The notes beneath the pieces are model-generated. The model was given only the letters and a program-made list of their open reading frames with translations, did no database searches and was not told where the DNA came from. From CAYULW01 sp964445815 (GTDB lineage: Bacteria > Bacteroidota > Bacteroidia > Flavobacteriales_E > Vicingaceae): a stretch of DNA of 64,000 nucleotides. The DNA lies in contig CAYULW010000001.1 in assembly GCA_964445815.1 (NCBI GenBank), positions 496,001 to 560,000 on the forward strand, read 5' to 3'. Numbering within the stretch: position 1 is the stretch's first letter; every line of letters begins with the position of its first letter. Made by a program: the position numbers and the translations under genes. This document shows, in pieces, positions 62,859 to 64,000 of the stretch.

Positions 62859-63560
62859 ATGAGAATAAGACTTTTAATAATTATTACGCTTGGGATTTTA
62901 ATAGGGCTTTATCTTTTTCCTCCTTATAGACTAATTGCTTTTCTTAAACCAAAACAGACTGTCCCTTCCATTCTCAAGCTATATAAAAAAGAAGTATTTG
63001 AGCGTCTAGGTCAAAGCCATACTCTGGATAATGAGAACAGCTTGCAAATAGCACTATTGGCTTTTAAGAAAGAACGAATGTTGGAATTGTACTCGAAAAA
63101 TAAGGATTCGTTAAAATGGAGATTAATCAAGACTTACCCCTTCACCGCCTTTAGCGGAAGTTTAGGGCCAAAATTGAGAGAGGGCGATAGACAAATCCCT
63201 GAGGGCTTGTATCGTATTGAGTCTTTGAACCCAAATAGTTCTTATCATCTTTCACTCAGGTTGAACTACCCTAATGACTATGATATTTTAAAAGCTGAAA
63301 TAGATAATCGACAAAATTTGGGTGGTGATATTATGATTCATGGAAAAGATGTGACCATTGGGTGTATTCCGATAGGGGATAAGCAAATTGAAGAAGTATT
63401 TGTTCTTGCGGCATTATGTTTTCAAAATGAAATTCCGATAATAATATCTCCTATGGATTTTCGCGTTCGAGATAGTGTTATTGATATAGATGACGTTAAG
63501 TGGGAGAAAGATTTATATCTAAAAATTAAAGAAGAGCTAAATAAATTCAAAATCAAATAG
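62859..63560 (+). CDS. L,D-transpeptidase family protein (YkuD/YafK type)
   Basis: 233 aa with an N-terminal membrane anchor or signal (about 4-22). The catalytic domain (about 85-200) has GDRQIPEGLYRI, then His161 and Cys169 in IMIHGKDVTIGCIPIG, the HG...GC signature of YkuD enzymes. Family members cross-link or decorate peptidoglycan, or attach proteins to it; the YafK branch detaches lipoproteins from murein. Function within the family is open. It starts 32 bases after the dcw terminator and is followed by a yqeY-type gene. Confidence 0.85.
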   Translation: MRIRLLIIITLGILIGLYLFPPYRLIAFLKPKQTVPSILKLYKKEVFERLGQSHTLDNENSLQIALLAFKKERMLELYSKNKDSLKWRLIKTYPFTAFSGSLGPKLREGDRQIPEGLYRIESLNPNSSYHLSLRLNYPNDYDILKAEIDNRQNLGGDIMIHGKDVTIGCIPIGDKQIEEVFVLAALCFQNEIPIIISPMDFRVRDSVIDIDDVKWEKDLYLKIKEELNKFKIK

Positions 63561-63592
63561 GATATCTTAATTTAGGGTTTTAATGTAAAAAA

Positions 63593-64000
63593 ATGAACTT
63601 AACAGATAAAGTCAATCAGGATGTAAAAGCCGCTATGAAAGCCAAGGACAAGTTGAGGCTTGAGGCGGTACGAGCAATTAAATCAGCATTGTTGTTAGCA
63701 GCAACAGAGAAAGGTGCAGGAGAATCTTCTGAAGCAGCTGAGATTAAAATGCTACAAAAACTAGTTAAACAAAGAAGAGATGCAGCAGCGATCTTTACAG
63801 ATCAAGGTAGAGTTGATTTAGCTGAGCCTGAATTGGCACAAGTTGCGATAATAGAAGAATACCTCCCTGCTCAATTGTCTGAGGAAGAGTTGAAAGAGAT
63901 TGTTCAGGCTATTGTTGCTGAAACAGGAGCCAACTCAATGAAAGACATGGGAAAGGTGATGGGAATGGTCAATCAAAAAGTGGCTGGTCGAGCCGATGGA
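63593..64000 (+). CDS. GatB/YqeY domain protein (cut by window end)
   Basis: Open from ATG 63593 to the window edge (136 codons). MNLTDKVNQDVKAAMKAKDK, RLEAVRAIKSALLLA, KLVKQRRDAAAIF, IIEEYLPAQLSEEEL and GKVMGMVNQKVAGRADG match the YqeY family, which shares the tRNA-binding tail domain of GatB. The full family length is about 150 aa, so only the last dozen or so residues are missing. Cellular role of the family is uncertain. Confidence 0.9.
   Translation, partial: MNLTDKVNQDVKAAMKAKDKLRLEAVRAIKSALLLAATEKGAGESSEAAEIKMLQKLVKQRRDAAAIFTDQGRVDLAEPELAQVAIIEEYLPAQLSEEELKEIVQAIVAETGANSMKDMGKVMGMVNQKVAGRADG

Overview
The window looks like a chromosome segment of a low-GC, probably marine Bacteroidota (Cytophagia/Flavobacteriia/Saprospiria-like). 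Support: a type IX secretion (T9SS) C-terminal sorting signal at the left edge, the Bacteroidota forms of FtsL, FtsI (with a PASTA domain), MraY and FtsZ, tetratricopeptide sensor kinases, exact TAnnTTTG promoter elements, and mostly A-rich rather than Shine-Dalgarno leaders. The lineage is inferred; no rRNA or tRNA gene was seen.

Layout. (1) 1-5290: the tail of a T9SS-secreted protein, then a translesion synthesis cassette (DinB polymerase, short DnaE-type polymerase) facing a self-cleaving S24/LexA-like repressor, whose promoter carries two matching palindromes. (2) 5747-25331: a Tc-type ABC toxin locus. It has a giant TcA pore/receptor protein (3234 aa) and a TcB-TcC fusion (about 2450 aa) made of SpvB, FG-GAP and RHS regions, a Gly-rich linker, a LysM domain and a C-terminal tip resembling the Tse2 ADP-ribosyltransferase-like toxin. 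A small candidate immunity gene follows, then remnants of older tip/immunity cassettes separated by a recurrent repeat of up to 163 bp. This looks like Rhs-style tip replacement acting on a Tc toxin, and it is the most interesting part of the window. (3) 25428-34666: a 1339-aa polytopic membrane protein with a degenerate P-loop region, then a compact run with overlapping or nearly abutting genes in two groups: DUF2188 and a TIR/SLOG-like Rossmann protein; then a membrane protein, an amidohydrolase, an M19-type dipeptidase and a CHAP plus peptidoglycan-binding protein. I know no described system with this composition. It ends at a strong bidirectional terminator.

(4) 34727-42880, minus strand: M16 lipoprotein peptidase, dnaX and leuS, the last with an enlarged AT-rich leucine-specific insert. 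(5) 43104-47336: a small Cys-rich protein, a TPR histidine kinase and LuxR-type response regulator pair, and on the minus strand an alpha/beta hydrolase and engB. (6) 47525-62825: a complete-looking dcw cluster (mraZ, rsmH, ftsL-like, ftsI, murE, mraY, murD, ftsW, murG, murC, ftsQ, ftsA, ftsZ), preceded by tandem MraZ boxes, with most genes overlapping, ended by a strong hairpin. murF, ddl and ftsB are not in it. (7) 62859-64000: an L,D-transpeptidase-like protein and a YqeY protein cut by the window edge.

How it works together: regions 4 and 6 are housekeeping (replication, translation, wall synthesis and division). Regions 2 and 3 are accessory, with toxin, immunity and envelope-hydrolase genes. 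Region 1 is an inducible mutagenesis module. GC and codon shifts were judged by eye and no database was searched.
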